Assembly (NCBI RefSeq): GCF_034480035.2
Contig: NZ_CP118753.2
Coordinates: forward strand, 1,521,426-1,585,425
Direction: 5' to 3'
Source of the DNA: Methanosphaera sp. ISO3-F5
GTDB lineage: Archaea; Methanobacteriota; Methanobacteria; Methanobacteriales; Methanobacteriaceae
Length of the DNA: 64,000 nt
In this document: positions 26,943 through 37,243 of the stretch, one piece after another
How positions within the stretch are numbered: the first letter of the stretch is position 1
Layout of the letters: every line of letters begins with the position of its first letter
Notes under the pieces: model-generated
Database searches by the model: none
What the model was told of the DNA's origin: nothing
The model's input: the letters and a program-made list of their open reading frames with translations, nothing else
Position numbers and translations under genes: made by a program

Positions 26943-29042
26943 CTATAATTTAATCTTAATATCTAATGCACTAGAACCTTCTTCATAACAGAAGACAGGG
27001 TTAATATCTAATTCTTGTATTTCAGGGAAATCAAGAGTTAATCTTGCAACACGTTTAAGTGTGTCTTTAACAGCAACAATATCACATGGAGCATCTCCAC
27101 GGTAACCTTCAAGTAATTTGCTAACTTTTGTACTGTTAATTTGTTCTTCAATAGCTTCTTCTGTTAAACCAGAACCTAATTTGAAGTTTACATCATTGAT
27201 GAGGTTAACATATATTCCACCCATTCCAAATCCTATGATTGGACCGAATTGAGCATCACGTAACATACCGACAAGTACTTCCTGTCCTTTTGGCATCATT
27301 TTCTGTACTTCTACTCCGTCAGGTACTACATCAGGATGTGCTTCTTTAGCTCTTGCAATGATTTCCTCGAATTTTTCTTCTACTTCTTCTTTAGAGTTGA
27401 TGTTTACTTGTACTCCACCAATATCGGTTTTGTGTAAGATTTTATCGGATGCTATTTTAAGCACTACAGGGTATTGCATGTCTTCTGCTGCTTGTCCTGC
27501 TTCTTCTTTGGTAGTTGCAAGAACTATTGGTGCTGCTGAGATACCATATGCTTTTGCTACTTGGTATGCTTCACTTCCAATTAATGCATCTTTACCTTTT
27601 GCTTTAACAGATTCTATGATTTTTTCTGCTTCTTCTTTGTTTATTCCTTCAAGGTTATCTATTGCTGATTCTCTTTGTTTTTGTTTGATTTCAGAGAATT
27701 CTGCCATTCCTTTAAGAGCTGTTACTGCTGTTTCTGGGAATACAAATGTTGGAATGTCATGTTCACGTAGTACAAGGTTTTCTTCTACGAATGTAGGTCC
27801 TCCCATGTTTACTACCATGATTGGTTTATTGAATTTGTTTTTAGCATCAACTATTGCTTCTCCTACTTCTTTTGGTTTGTAAGATGCTGTTGGACATGCC
27901 ATGATTATTGCACTGTCTATGTAGTCTTCTGCTAATACAATTTCTAATGTTTTTTCGTATGCTTCTGGTGATGCATCTCCTAATACATCTATAGGGTTGT
28001 GAACACTTCCTTCATCAGGGATTACTTCTCTGAGTTTTGCCATTGTTTCATCGGTTAGTTCAGCTAATTCTAATCCTTCTTCTTCTATTTTATCTGCGGT
28101 TAGTACTCCTCCACCACCAGCGTTTGTAATTACTGCTATGTTTTTACCTTCTGGTAGTTCTGATTTTGAGAATGCTATTCCCAGGTCGAATAAATCTTGC
28201 ATGGATCTTGCTCTCATTACTCCACAGTTTTCAAATGCTGCATCGAATGCAAAGTCGTTTCCTGCTAATGCTCCAGTGTGTGATGATACTGCTTTTGCTC
28301 CTGCCTGACTTGATCCTGATTTAAGTAGTATTACTGGTTTTTTCTGGGTTACTTTTTTCATTACTTCTAAGAATCTTTCTCCTTCACTGATTCCTTCTAA
28401 GTATCCTAGAATTACATCAGTTTTATCATCATCAGCTAATTCTTCTATTACATCTATTTCTGATAAATCTGCTTTATTTCCTAAACTTACTACTTTACTG
28501 AATCCTATTCCTTCGGATACACTCCAGTCTATGATTGCTACTGTCATTGCACCACTTTGTGATACAAATGCTATGTTTCCTGCTTCTGGCATGATTTGTG
28601 CGAATGATGCGTTAAGTGGTGTGTGTGCATCTAAGCTTCCTAGACAGTTTGGTCCTTGAACGTTCATATCATATTTTTTAGCGATTACGGATAGTTCTTC
28701 TTCTAGTTTTACTCCGTCTCCACCAACTTCTTTAAATCCTGCGGTTAAAACTATGACATTTTTTATTCCTTTTTGACCACATTCTTCTAGAGCTGCATTT
28801 GTGAATTTTGAAGGTATTGCTACTACTGCTAAGTCACATTCGCCTTCTATGTCTAATACTGTTTTGTATGCTTTTAATCCTAATATGTCTCCATCTGCTT
28901 TGATATTAATAGGATATATTTCTCCTTTATAGCCATAGGTTTTTAAGTTATCTGTAACTATGTAACCTAGTTTTCCTTTTTGATTTGATGCGCCTATTAC
29001 AGCCACTCCTTTAGGATTGAATAATCCAGTGAGATCTCTCAT
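26943..29042 (-). CDS. ADP-forming acyl-CoA synthetase (acetate-CoA ligase, fused alpha-beta)
   Basis: Interconverts acyl-CoA, ADP and phosphate with the acid, CoA and ATP; acetyl-CoA is the usual substrate. 699 residues from 29042, where GGAG lies upstream; the 30-codon in-frame extension to 29132 has no support. N-terminal CoA-binding domain ('VAVIGASNQKGKLG'), succinyl-CoA-ligase-like domain with the phospho-His in 'SSHTGALAG' near residue 256, and a C-terminal ATP-grasp domain ('KTDIGGVQV'). In many archaea the two subunits are separate; here they are one chain. In a methanogen that needs acetate it may serve energy recovery or acetate assimilation, which is inference. Confidence 0.88.
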   Translation of the reverse strand: MRDLTGLFNPKGVAVIGASNQKGKLGYIVTDNLKTYGYKGEIYPINIKADGDILGLKAYKTVLDIEGECDLAVVAIPSKFTNAALEECGQKGIKNVIVLTAGFKEVGGDGVKLEEELSVIAKKYDMNVQGPNCLGSLDAHTPLNASFAQIMPEAGNIAFVSQSGAMTVAIIDWSVSEGIGFSKVVSLGNKADLSEIDVIEELADDDKTDVILGYLEGISEGERFLEVMKKVTQKKPVILLKSGSSQAGAKAVSSHTGALAGNDFAFDAAFENCGVMRARSMQDLFDLGIAFSKSELPEGKNIAVITNAGGGGVLTADKIEEEGLELAELTDETMAKLREVIPDEGSVHNPIDVLGDASPEAYEKTLEIVLAEDYIDSAIIMACPTASYKPKEVGEAIVDAKNKFNKPIMVVNMGGPTFVEENLVLREHDIPTFVFPETAVTALKGMAEFSEIKQKQRESAIDNLEGINKEEAEKIIESVKAKGKDALIGSEAYQVAKAYGISAAPIVLATTKEEAGQAAEDMQYPVVLKIASDKILHKTDIGGVQVNINSKEEVEEKFEEIIARAKEAHPDVVPDGVEVQKMMPKGQEVLVGMLRDAQFGPIIGFGMGGIYVNLINDVNFKLGSGLTEEAIEEQINSTKVSKLLEGYRGDAPCDIVAVKDTLKRVARLTLDFPEIQELDINPVFCYEEGSSALDIKIKL

Positions 29043-29264
29043 AAAAATTTCTCCATAAAGTATTTTTTCATATCCAATAAAAACAAACTCAAAAAGTATT
29101 TTGTTTTCAATATGAAATTCATGATTTATCATGATTAATAATTATCATGTACTATATGGTTATATTTATGTGAGTATAGATATATAAAGCTTTTTTATAT
29201 ATTGATTATTTTAAAAAATAGTTAATTAAAAAATTGTAATAAAAAGAGGGGATTATTAGAAATA

Positions 29265-31418
29265 TTAAAGTATCATACTTAAACTTATTCGATTTTTTTC
29301 ATAATCTACAGAGATAACTCTTACTTCTATTATATCTCCAACACTCACAATATCCATAGGATGCTTTACAAATTGTGTATCAGATAATTCTGATATATGA
29401 ACAAGTCCATCCTGATGCACTCCAATATCAACAAAAGCACCAAAGTCTACAACATTTCTTACAACACCCTCCAAAATCATACCCTCTTCTAAATCTTCAA
29501 TATCAAGTACGTCAGAACGTAGCTGTGGTGCATCCAATTCTTCACGTGGATCTCGTCCAGGTTTTCTTAATTCATTAATAATATCTTTAAGTGTCCATTC
29601 ACCTACTCCAAGTTCCCCTGATAATTTCTCCAAATCATCCACTTGCAGGTTTACTCCACCATTTTTCACATCAAAAAGATCATAACCATACGTGGTCAGT
29701 AAGGATAATGCCGTGTCATATGATTCAGGATGTACACAAGTACTGTCTAATATGTTTTTTGGCTCATAAATTCTCATAAATCCTGCACACTGTTCAAATG
29801 TTTTAGCTCCAATCCCCGGCACTTTTAGTAGTTGGTTTCTATCTTTAAATGAGCCATGTTCTTCCCTATATGCTACGATATTGTTTGCAACTTTTTTTGA
29901 AACTCCAGCTACATGTTCCATTAGTGCTGCTGATGCTGTGTTAAGGTCAACTCCAACATTATTCACACTTCTTTCCACTATACCATCCAATGATTCTCCT
30001 AATTTTTTCGGATTCATATCATGCTGATATTGTCCTACCCCTATTGATTTAGGATCTATTTTAACCAGTTCTGCTAAGGGATCCTGTAATCTTCTTGCAA
30101 TTGAGATTGCTCCCCTTTCTGTCACATCATATTCAGGGAATTCTTCCCGAGCCAAGTCACTAGCAGAATATACTGATGCTCCTGCTTCGTTAACTATCAC
30201 ATATTTGACTTTTGTATTTTTAATAATGTCTACAATTATTTGTTCTGATTCACGTGAGGCTGTTCCATTTCCTAATGCTATCAGGTCCACATCATATGTT
30301 TTTAAGAGATTTTTAACAATTTCTTTTGTTTCAGATACCTTATTTTGTGGTTCTGTTGGATATACTACAGCAGTATCTAATACTTTCCCATACTGGTCTA
30401 TGACTGCTAGTTTACATCCTGTCCTAAAAGCTGGGTCCCATCCGAGTACTGTTTTTCCAGTGATTGGTGGCTGCATTAATAATTGTTCAAGGTTTTTCTT
30501 AAATACTTTTATTGATTTATCTTCTGCTACTTCTGTTAGAATTGAACGTATTTCTCTTTCTATTGCTGGTGCTATTAATCTTTTATATGAATCTTTTATT
30601 GCATCTTGTATGAATTCTGTAGTATATTTATTGTATTCCTGTTTATCATAATCTGTTGAGTAGTTGATTAATATTTCATCTTCGAGGAAGTATTTTATAT
30701 TTTCTAGTGGTGCTTCAACTTTAACATTCAATATTTTTTCTTTTTCTCCCCTGTTTATTGCTAGTATTCTGTGTTGTACTATGTCGGAGATGTTTTCTGA
30801 ATAATCATAGTACATTTCGTATTCTGATTTTGTGTCTTTTTCCTTGGGTGAGATGGATATTTTCCCTTTTTTGATTGTTATATCACGTATAAACCTTCTA
30901 AATGATGCTTTATCAGATATTATTTCTGCAATTATATCGTTTGCTCCCTGTTTTGCTTCATCTATTGTTTGTACTTCTTCATTCAAGTACTTTTCAGCCT
31001 CTGAATCTATGGAATGATCCAGTTTTTGATCATAAATAGTGTATGCTAATTTTTCCAATCCTTTTTCTCTTGCCTTACTTGCTCTTGTTGTTTTTTTCTG
31101 TTTGTATGGTCGATATAAATCTTCTAATTCAACCATTGTAGTGGCTTCTTCTATCTCTTTTTCTAGTTTTAATGTGAGTTTTCCTTGCTTTTCTATGTTG
31201 TTAAGGATTTGTCTTTTTCTTTCCTCTAACTTTTTAAGATACATTAATCTTTCATTAAGACTTCTTAATAGTTCATCATCTAATCCACCAGTAGCTTCTT
31301 TCCTATATCGTGCAATAAATGGTATTGAATTATCATCATTAATTAATGTTATTGCAGCATCAGCCTGCCATGGCTTAATATCTAATTCACTTGCTATTAT
31401 TCGTTCTATATCCATCAT
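29265..31418 (-). CDS. tex: Tex-like S1 RNA-binding protein
   Basis: 717 residues with the complete Tex layout: N-terminal helical domain, YqgF-like RNase-H fold near 320-450 ('GWDPAFRTGCKLAVID'), two helix-hairpin-helix motifs near 490-560 ('LLKVPGIGAKTFEQCAGF'), and a C-terminal S1 domain from about 645 ('VVRNVVDFGAFVDIG'). Tex is a nucleic-acid-binding factor linked to transcription and toxin expression in bacteria and is much commoner there, so bacterial origin is likely. It is monocistronic here. A methionine one codon later could be the true start; no strong ribosome site distinguishes them. Confidence 0.92.
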   Translation of the reverse strand: MMDIERIIASELDIKPWQADAAITLINDDNSIPFIARYRKEATGGLDDELLRSLNERLMYLKKLEERKRQILNNIEKQGKLTLKLEKEIEEATTMVELEDLYRPYKQKKTTRASKAREKGLEKLAYTIYDQKLDHSIDSEAEKYLNEEVQTIDEAKQGANDIIAEIISDKASFRRFIRDITIKKGKISISPKEKDTKSEYEMYYDYSENISDIVQHRILAINRGEKEKILNVKVEAPLENIKYFLEDEILINYSTDYDKQEYNKYTTEFIQDAIKDSYKRLIAPAIEREIRSILTEVAEDKSIKVFKKNLEQLLMQPPITGKTVLGWDPAFRTGCKLAVIDQYGKVLDTAVVYPTEPQNKVSETKEIVKNLLKTYDVDLIALGNGTASRESEQIIVDIIKNTKVKYVIVNEAGASVYSASDLAREEFPEYDVTERGAISIARRLQDPLAELVKIDPKSIGVGQYQHDMNPKKLGESLDGIVERSVNNVGVDLNTASAALMEHVAGVSKKVANNIVAYREEHGSFKDRNQLLKVPGIGAKTFEQCAGFMRIYEPKNILDSTCVHPESYDTALSLLTTYGYDLFDVKNGGVNLQVDDLEKLSGELGVGEWTLKDIINELRKPGRDPREELDAPQLRSDVLDIEDLEEGMILEGVVRNVVDFGAFVDIGVHQDGLVHISELSDTQFVKHPMDIVSVGDIIEVRVISVDYEKNRISLSMIL

Positions 31419-31569
31419 ATTATCATTTTATAAATTTTTAAGAAAGTTTGTATATAATATTATTTTAAAATTAAAGCATAAAATTATTTTGATAATACTC
31501 TATATCATGGAATATAATAAGTATATCATATCACCTAATATACTATTATAATTTAATTAAGGTGGATAA

Positions 31570-32391
31570 ATGGCAAATGATAAACCTTCATTAAAAAGAC
31601 AAAGAACCTATGAACAAAAATCAAACACGCTTAAACTGCCACAATTCAACATAAATAATATACCCCCAATTCCGACTAATACTGCGTTGCTAATTGTAGC
31701 AGTAATAGCCTTGTTAATTACTATGATTCTAACAGTAAACATACAGGATAATAACAACATTACAGAAAACACCACCCCTACTGGAACTGTTACTCCAACA
31801 ATAGTACTGGGTAATTCATCATATGGTAATGTTATTAAGGAAGGACCATATGGTAATGTTGACTCTAATGTTAAAATAGCATATATTCTTGGTGTTCATC
31901 CTAGGGAAAAAGGTGCACATAAGTTACTGGAACAAGCATTTAATGAGAAAAAAAATAATCTTAGTTACTGTTATTACCTTTATAAAATTAATGTCACAGA
32001 AGATTCTAAAGATTTTTCACAAAGCAGATCTAATGGTCAACAACTAGCTTATGATTATGCTGTACCTGATATGATTGAAAATAATTTTACATTTGCAGTG
32101 GATAGTCATTATAGTAATGGTCATTGGGGAGTTACAAGGTTTATTTTTACTCCAAGAGAGAATAATATTCTTTCCAGTGAGTTAGGTCATGCTATGGCAG
32201 AAAATTTTGAATGGTTAACTTATTATACTCCATATGATCCAACAAGTCCTGATTATGTGACTGGACCATTAAATGATGGTGGAGTAGCTGCTGTAATATA
32301 TGAAGCTTATACTGAGGATGAGAATAGTACCACCTTAGAACATAATCGAGAATTAATTTCTTTTATTGATGGTTGGAATTTCAATAAATAA
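31570..32391 (+). CDS. Membrane-anchored M14-like zinc hydrolase candidate
   Basis: 273 residues: a basic, Pro/Asn-rich cytoplasmic N terminus, one membrane helix at about 38-56, a Thr/Asn-rich spacer, and an outside domain. In that domain 'GVHPREKG' gives H110 and E113 (an HxxE zinc pair), 'VDSHYS' gives H180, and 'IYEAYTE' gives E245. This order and spacing resemble the M14/AspA-AstE carboxypeptidase-like fold (HxxE, His, Glu). If active it would trim peptides or wall stems at the cell surface. The assignment rests on motif positions, not a search. AAGGTGG lies before the ATG. Confidence 0.55.
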   Translation: MANDKPSLKRQRTYEQKSNTLKLPQFNINNIPPIPTNTALLIVAVIALLITMILTVNIQDNNNITENTTPTGTVTPTIVLGNSSYGNVIKEGPYGNVDSNVKIAYILGVHPREKGAHKLLEQAFNEKKNNLSYCYYLYKINVTEDSKDFSQSRSNGQQLAYDYAVPDMIENNFTFAVDSHYSNGHWGVTRFIFTPRENNILSSELGHAMAENFEWLTYYTPYDPTSPDYVTGPLNDGGVAAVIYEAYTEDENSTTLEHNRELISFIDGWNFNK

Positions 32392-32489
32392 ATATATAAT
32401 CCTTTTCTCCATCAAATTCTTTTTTTTCTAAAATATAAATCCTCAAAAAAATAATTAATAAAAAAAAATAGGTTTTGTAGAAATAGGAT

Positions 32490-33617
32490 TTATTTTGTTT
32501 CATTCTTTACTGAAAAATCTATTTTTCCTATTCCATCATCTGTTATGGTCATTTGATCACAATTAGGATTAAGGCTGCTTAATAATGATTTTCCATCAAC
32601 ACTATCCATAAATTGTGGAAGATATCCTGAAATATATACTGGATAAACATTTGCTGTTATATTTTCTCCATGAACATCAAAGTCAACAAAATATGCAGAA
32701 TGTGTTGCTGTATTACTTTGATCAAACATGAAATTACCAAGATTATAAAAGATAGGTTTACCATTATATACTTCTATTCCCTGTGTGACATGCGTATGAG
32801 CCCCAACTACTGCTGATGCTCCAGCATCTATTGCAAGGTGTGAAATTTTTATCTGGTTTTCATTAGGACTTCTTGAGTATTCATTACCATAATGCATATA
32901 AACGATGATTATGTCTGAACCATTAGCTTTTGCTTGTTTTATTTGTTCAACACTTTCTGTATCATCCCATGCAGAATAACCCGGAGAGTTATCTCCTGCA
33001 ATTGGCATTACTTCCTGAGAATATTCTTGGAAGTTTTCACTATCCATATAATTGAATATTGTAATTTTATGTCCTTCTTTTTCTATTGTGATTGGTTTTG
33101 TTGCTTCAGCTTTGTTTTCTCCTGCACCGATATGTGCTATGCCATTGGAGTCAAGGTTTTTTATGGAGTCTCTCATACCGGTTACTCCATAGTCAAATAC
33201 GTGATTGTTTGCATTAGCTGATATTACCATACCGCTTGTAGCGTTTAGTAATGGTATATATTCTGGACTTGCTTTTAATGGAACATCTGGTTTAACTGCA
33301 TCTCCACTAGTTGTGAAAGGATTTTCTGTGTTTACTAGTAGTATATCAGTGTCTGATGTTACGTTGCTCACATGCCTGTAAGGACTAGAGTCTAATGATA
33401 ATACTCCAGGCATATTTCGTCCAAACATCACATCACCTGTTACTGTAATGGACAAGTTTCCCTTTTCTATTTTATTTGTTGGTTCTAGTACTTTTTCTAC
33501 ATCTCCACTAGCTATATTTTGAGCTATATTCAAATAGGGGCTGTCAAGTGCAACTAACAGGATTCCTAGAAGCAGTACTAGAAGTATTATTATAATTATT
33601 TTATTTTTATTGTTCAA
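32490..33617 (-). CDS. CapA-family (PGA_cap) metallophosphatase-like protein
   Basis: 375 residues with an N-terminal membrane helix (about 5-25) and an exported calcineurin-like domain. Motifs: 'VTGDVMFGRNM', 'LLVNTENPFT', 'ANNHVFDYG', 'VYMHYGNEYS', 'VVGAHTHVTQG' and 'FYNLGNFMFDQ', all typical of the CapA/PGA-cap family first linked to poly-gamma-glutamate capsule synthesis. No CapB or CapC genes are nearby, so capsule production is not implied; the protein may act on a cell-surface polymer. It is transcribed away from the NSS transporter's stop and convergent to the M14-like gene. Confidence 0.85.
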   Translation of the reverse strand: MNNKNKIIIIILLVLLLGILLVALDSPYLNIAQNIASGDVEKVLEPTNKIEKGNLSITVTGDVMFGRNMPGVLSLDSSPYRHVSNVTSDTDILLVNTENPFTTSGDAVKPDVPLKASPEYIPLLNATSGMVISANANNHVFDYGVTGMRDSIKNLDSNGIAHIGAGENKAEATKPITIEKEGHKITIFNYMDSENFQEYSQEVMPIAGDNSPGYSAWDDTESVEQIKQAKANGSDIIIVYMHYGNEYSRSPNENQIKISHLAIDAGASAVVGAHTHVTQGIEVYNGKPIFYNLGNFMFDQSNTATHSAYFVDFDVHGENITANVYPVYISGYLPQFMDSVDGKSLLSSLNPNCDQMTITDDGIGKIDFSVKNETK

Positions 33618-33702
33618 GTTACCACTTAATTTTAATTATATAATTATATATTATGTTTTTTATTAGAAAAAATAGTTTTGAAAAAGATAAGTGAAAAGAT
33701 AA

Positions 33703-35181
33703 TTAAATATCTTCTCTGGAAGGTAATATTGTTAATACCAATGGTATTACAACAAAGATTAAAGCAATTATGAGTTGTAATATTATATCTAAGGATGATT
33801 GAGTTTTAAACAAGTCTATCATACCTATTATCCACATTACTGATAAGAATATAGGCAGTAAATATTTTATAACAAATACCCATGTTTTTCCAACTTTTAC
33901 TGTTGAGTATTCATTTAATACAGGCAGTAATTTTTCAACTCCATAACTCCATCCAAATATTAATGATTGTAATATTACAACCAGAATTATTCCAAATTGA
34001 TTAATAAATCCATCAGCTATGGTCAATATATAATTTCCTGATGCCGTAGTATATACTAATGACATCAATGCACCAAATATACATAGTATAGTTACTGATC
34101 TTACACGAGGCAATCTGAACTTTCTTGACACAGCCAGTGTCATTGGTTCCAGGAATGCTAATGCCGATGTTATTCCTGCAAAAAATACACATAGGAAGAA
34201 TATTGGTGCAATTATATATGCCATGTCACCCATTACATTAAATATTTCCGGGAACACAACAAACAGTAATCCCGTACCACTTGTTGCAATGTCATGAATT
34301 GGCAGTCCACTTGTTAATGACATAAATCCAAGTATACTGAAAACTCCGAATGCAGTGAATATTTCAAAGCTTGAATTTGATAAAACTACTACTAAAACGT
34401 TATCAACTAATTTAGATTTTTCTGGAAGGTAACTTGCATATGTTACTGCAATTGCCTGTCCCATTGATAATGAGAATATTATTTGTCCAAATGCTGCTAA
34501 CCAGACATTAATATATAATAGTAGACTCCAATCCGGATTTAATAGTGCTGTTACTCCAGTCCACATTCCAGGTAATGTGAATGCATAGATTACAATAATT
34601 GCCATCATTATGAATAGTAATGGAATTAATATATTCACTACTTTTGATATCCCTTTATCTAATGCTTTATGTGATATGTACCATAATAAGACCCATATTA
34701 GTATTGTTGCAATTAATGTAGGAATTACGAATGATGTGATTCCTTGAAGATTATTTGAGCCTACCACTATATTGGTCATGAAATATGCGTCAGGGTTTGT
34801 TCCCCATCCCTTAAATAAGCTCAGTACCAAGTATATCATATCCCATCCCATTATCACCACATAGTACGTTAATACTAGAAATACTAGAAATGCCGTTATC
34901 CAACCTATTACTTCTAGTTGTGGTCTTATCTTTTTTAGTATGTTTGATAATGAGTTCTTGAATGTTGCTCCCAATCCATATTCCAAGATTAAGAAGGGTA
35001 TTCCCATTATTAGTATTGCTACAACATATGGTATAAAGAATGCTCCTCCACCATTTGAGTATAACACGTAACTAAATCGCCATATATTTCCCAATCCTAC
35101 TGCTGCCCCTATCATCGCCATTAGGAATGAAAAGGTACTGTTCCATTGATAATTATCTTTTTCGTGTGATGTTTTGGACAT
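33703..35181 (-). CDS. NSS-family sodium-dependent amino acid transporter
   Basis: 492 residues with about 12 membrane helices. The first helix carries the family hallmark 'AAVGLGNIWRFSYVLYSNGG', which forms the sodium and substrate sites. The fold is LeuT-like and these proteins import amino acids or related compounds with sodium. GGGGGAG lies four bases before the ATG. The neighbours give no hint of substrate. The 358-base gap upstream (35182-35539) holds only AT-rich promoter DNA of the divergent gltX; I see no gene in it. Confidence 0.92.
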   Translation of the reverse strand: MSKTSHEKDNYQWNSTFSFLMAMIGAAVGLGNIWRFSYVLYSNGGGAFFIPYVVAILIMGIPFLILEYGLGATFKNSLSNILKKIRPQLEVIGWITAFLVFLVLTYYVVIMGWDMIYLVLSLFKGWGTNPDAYFMTNIVVGSNNLQGITSFVIPTLIATILIWVLLWYISHKALDKGISKVVNILIPLLFIMMAIIVIYAFTLPGMWTGVTALLNPDWSLLLYINVWLAAFGQIIFSLSMGQAIAVTYASYLPEKSKLVDNVLVVVLSNSSFEIFTAFGVFSILGFMSLTSGLPIHDIATSGTGLLFVVFPEIFNVMGDMAYIIAPIFFLCVFFAGITSALAFLEPMTLAVSRKFRLPRVRSVTILCIFGALMSLVYTTASGNYILTIADGFINQFGIILVVILQSLIFGWSYGVEKLLPVLNEYSTVKVGKTWVFVIKYLLPIFLSVMWIIGMIDLFKTQSSLDIILQLIIALIFVVIPLVLTILPSREDI

Positions 35182-35539
35182 GTATCTCCCCCATCAAGTA
35201 AAATATGATATGTTATATCTATATTATACATTATACTTTTTTGATATATGAATTTTATAATAATTAACTCCTATTAATTTAAAATATTAATAAAATGATT
35301 CAAATTACTCTTCAATAAAAAAACTTTTAATTTAGGAAATTATACTAGCATCTTACCCTTCAAATGAAGATTAATAATTACATTATCCCACATAATACCA
35401 GATAACACTCATTATTATAAGGTTTTTTAACAATTTTTTTATAGTTTTTAAAACATAAATTATATTATAATAAATAATTATATTAAAAAAAAAAATATTT
35501 TTTTAAAATATCATTTCTATTAATAAATGGAGGATATCA

Positions 35540-37231
35540 ATGGATATTGAAGAAACTATTTATAAATATGCTCTGACAAATGCTGTTGAGCATGGAAATA
35601 ACTGTCAAACAGGATCAGTTATAGGTATGGTTATGAGTAAACATCCAGATATGAGAAAAGATCCTAAAACAGTTAGCCAACTTGCAGGAAAATTAGTTGC
35701 AAAAGTAAATGCAATGAGTCCTGAAGAACAACAAAAAGAACTTGACCAACTTGGTGGAATAGAAGAACATAAAAGAGCACCAGAAAAACCAAAAGGTTTA
35801 CCTGAATTAGAAAACATAAAAGATGGAAAAGTAAAACTAAGGTTTGCTCCAAACCCATCAGGCCCATTACATATTGGTCATGCACGAGCAGCAATATTAA
35901 ACCTGCTATATCAGAAAAAATATGATGGAAAACTTGTTCTAAGAATTGAAGATACCGATCCAAAAAGAGTAGAACCTGATGCTTATACTGCAATTCCTGA
36001 AGATCTTGCATGGCTTGGTATTGAAGCTGATGAAGCATATATTCAAAGCGACAGACTAGATATTTACTATGAATATGCTGTAAAAGCAATCGAATGTGGT
36101 GCAGCATATATGTGTACATGTGATGGTGGAGACTTTAAAAAGCTAAAAGATAATTGTGAACCTTGTCCATGTCGTGACCATAGTGTTGAAGAAAACATGG
36201 AATTATGGAACAAATTCCCAGAAATGGATGAAGGAGAAGCTGTTCTCCGTGTGAAAACAGACATAACACATAAGAATCCTGCTATACGTGACTGGGTTGC
36301 TATGAGAATTGTTAACCAAGAACATCCAAGAATTGGTAATAAGTATAAAATTTATCCTATGATGAACTTCTCCGTAACAGTAGATGATCATTTACTTGGA
36401 ATAACACATGTTCTTCGTGGAAAAGATCACCTTGCAAATAGTGAAAAACAAGCATATCTCTATGAACACTTCGGATGGGATATTCCTGAATTTATTCACT
36501 ATGGCCGGCTTAAAATGGATGATGTCCTCTTAAGTACTTCTAAAGCACGTGAAGGTATAGAAAATGGTACTTATAGCGGATGGGACGATCCAAGATTAGG
36601 TACTATCAAGGCAATTGCAAGACGTGGAATTAAAAAAGAAGTTTTATATGAACTTATAGAAGAAATTGGTACCAAACAGGCTGATGCAACAATTAGTTGG
36701 AAAAAAATTTACGGTTTAAACCGTAACATCATAGAAGAAGAGACAAATAGGTACTTCTTTATCCCAGAAGCCGTTAAAGTAGATATTGAAAATTTACCTG
36801 AAGATAAAAAGGAATTAACTGTTGAACGCGAACTTCATTATAATGAACCAGAAAAAGGTTTCAGAACCCTTAAATTCAATGGTAGTGCATATATCCCTAA
36901 AGATGATTATGATCAAGCAGTAAACAATAACAAACCATTAAGATTAATGGATTTAGTTAATATTACTGTAACTGGTGATTCAGCAATGTATGATAGTGAC
37001 TCATTAGAAGAAGCACAAAGTAAACATGCACGTATTATCCAATGGTCTCCAGTAGATGAATCTATCAGTGCAAAGGTTGTAATGCCAGATAATAGTGTTG
37101 TTGAAGGATATATTGAAGCAGACAGTAAAGATGTTCATGTTGATGACATGGTACAACTTGAAAGATTTGGATTTGCAAGAGTAGATAATATAACAAAAGA
37201 TGGAATTACATTCTATTACACACATAATTAA
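35540..37231 (+). CDS. gltX: Glutamyl-tRNA synthetase, archaeal type
   Basis: Charges tRNA-Glu (and, in methanogens, tRNA-Gln for later amidation by GatDE). 563 residues, with the roughly 90-residue N-terminal helical extension of archaeal and eukaryotic enzymes, the class I 'HIGH' signature in 'GPLHIGHARAA' near residue 108, a Cys cluster near 193-212 ('CTCDGG', 'CEPCPCRDH'), the 'KMSKS'-type loop as 'LLSTSKA' near 331, and the beta-barrel anticodon-binding domain typical of the GlnRS-like group. TGGAGG lies before the ATG. Twelve bases separate it from dapL, so the two are probably cotranscribed. Confidence 0.95.
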   Translation: MDIEETIYKYALTNAVEHGNNCQTGSVIGMVMSKHPDMRKDPKTVSQLAGKLVAKVNAMSPEEQQKELDQLGGIEEHKRAPEKPKGLPELENIKDGKVKLRFAPNPSGPLHIGHARAAILNLLYQKKYDGKLVLRIEDTDPKRVEPDAYTAIPEDLAWLGIEADEAYIQSDRLDIYYEYAVKAIECGAAYMCTCDGGDFKKLKDNCEPCPCRDHSVEENMELWNKFPEMDEGEAVLRVKTDITHKNPAIRDWVAMRIVNQEHPRIGNKYKIYPMMNFSVTVDDHLLGITHVLRGKDHLANSEKQAYLYEHFGWDIPEFIHYGRLKMDDVLLSTSKAREGIENGTYSGWDDPRLGTIKAIARRGIKKEVLYELIEEIGTKQADATISWKKIYGLNRNIIEEETNRYFFIPEAVKVDIENLPEDKKELTVERELHYNEPEKGFRTLKFNGSAYIPKDDYDQAVNNNKPLRLMDLVNITVTGDSAMYDSDSLEEAQSKHARIIQWSPVDESISAKVVMPDNSVVEGYIEADSKDVHVDDMVQLERFGFARVDNITKDGITFYYTHN

Positions 37232-37243
37232 GGACGTGAAAAT

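Noticed and set aside
27358-27882. 174-residue plus-strand frame
   Set aside because: Antisense to the acyl-CoA synthetase; low-complexity Ser/Ala composition and no start signal.
30205-30651. 148-residue plus-strand frame
   Set aside because: Antisense to tex, which is complete and conserved in all its domains.
35673-36119. 148-residue Leu/Gln-rich minus-strand frame
   Set aside because: Complement of gltX coding sequence, with biased composition.
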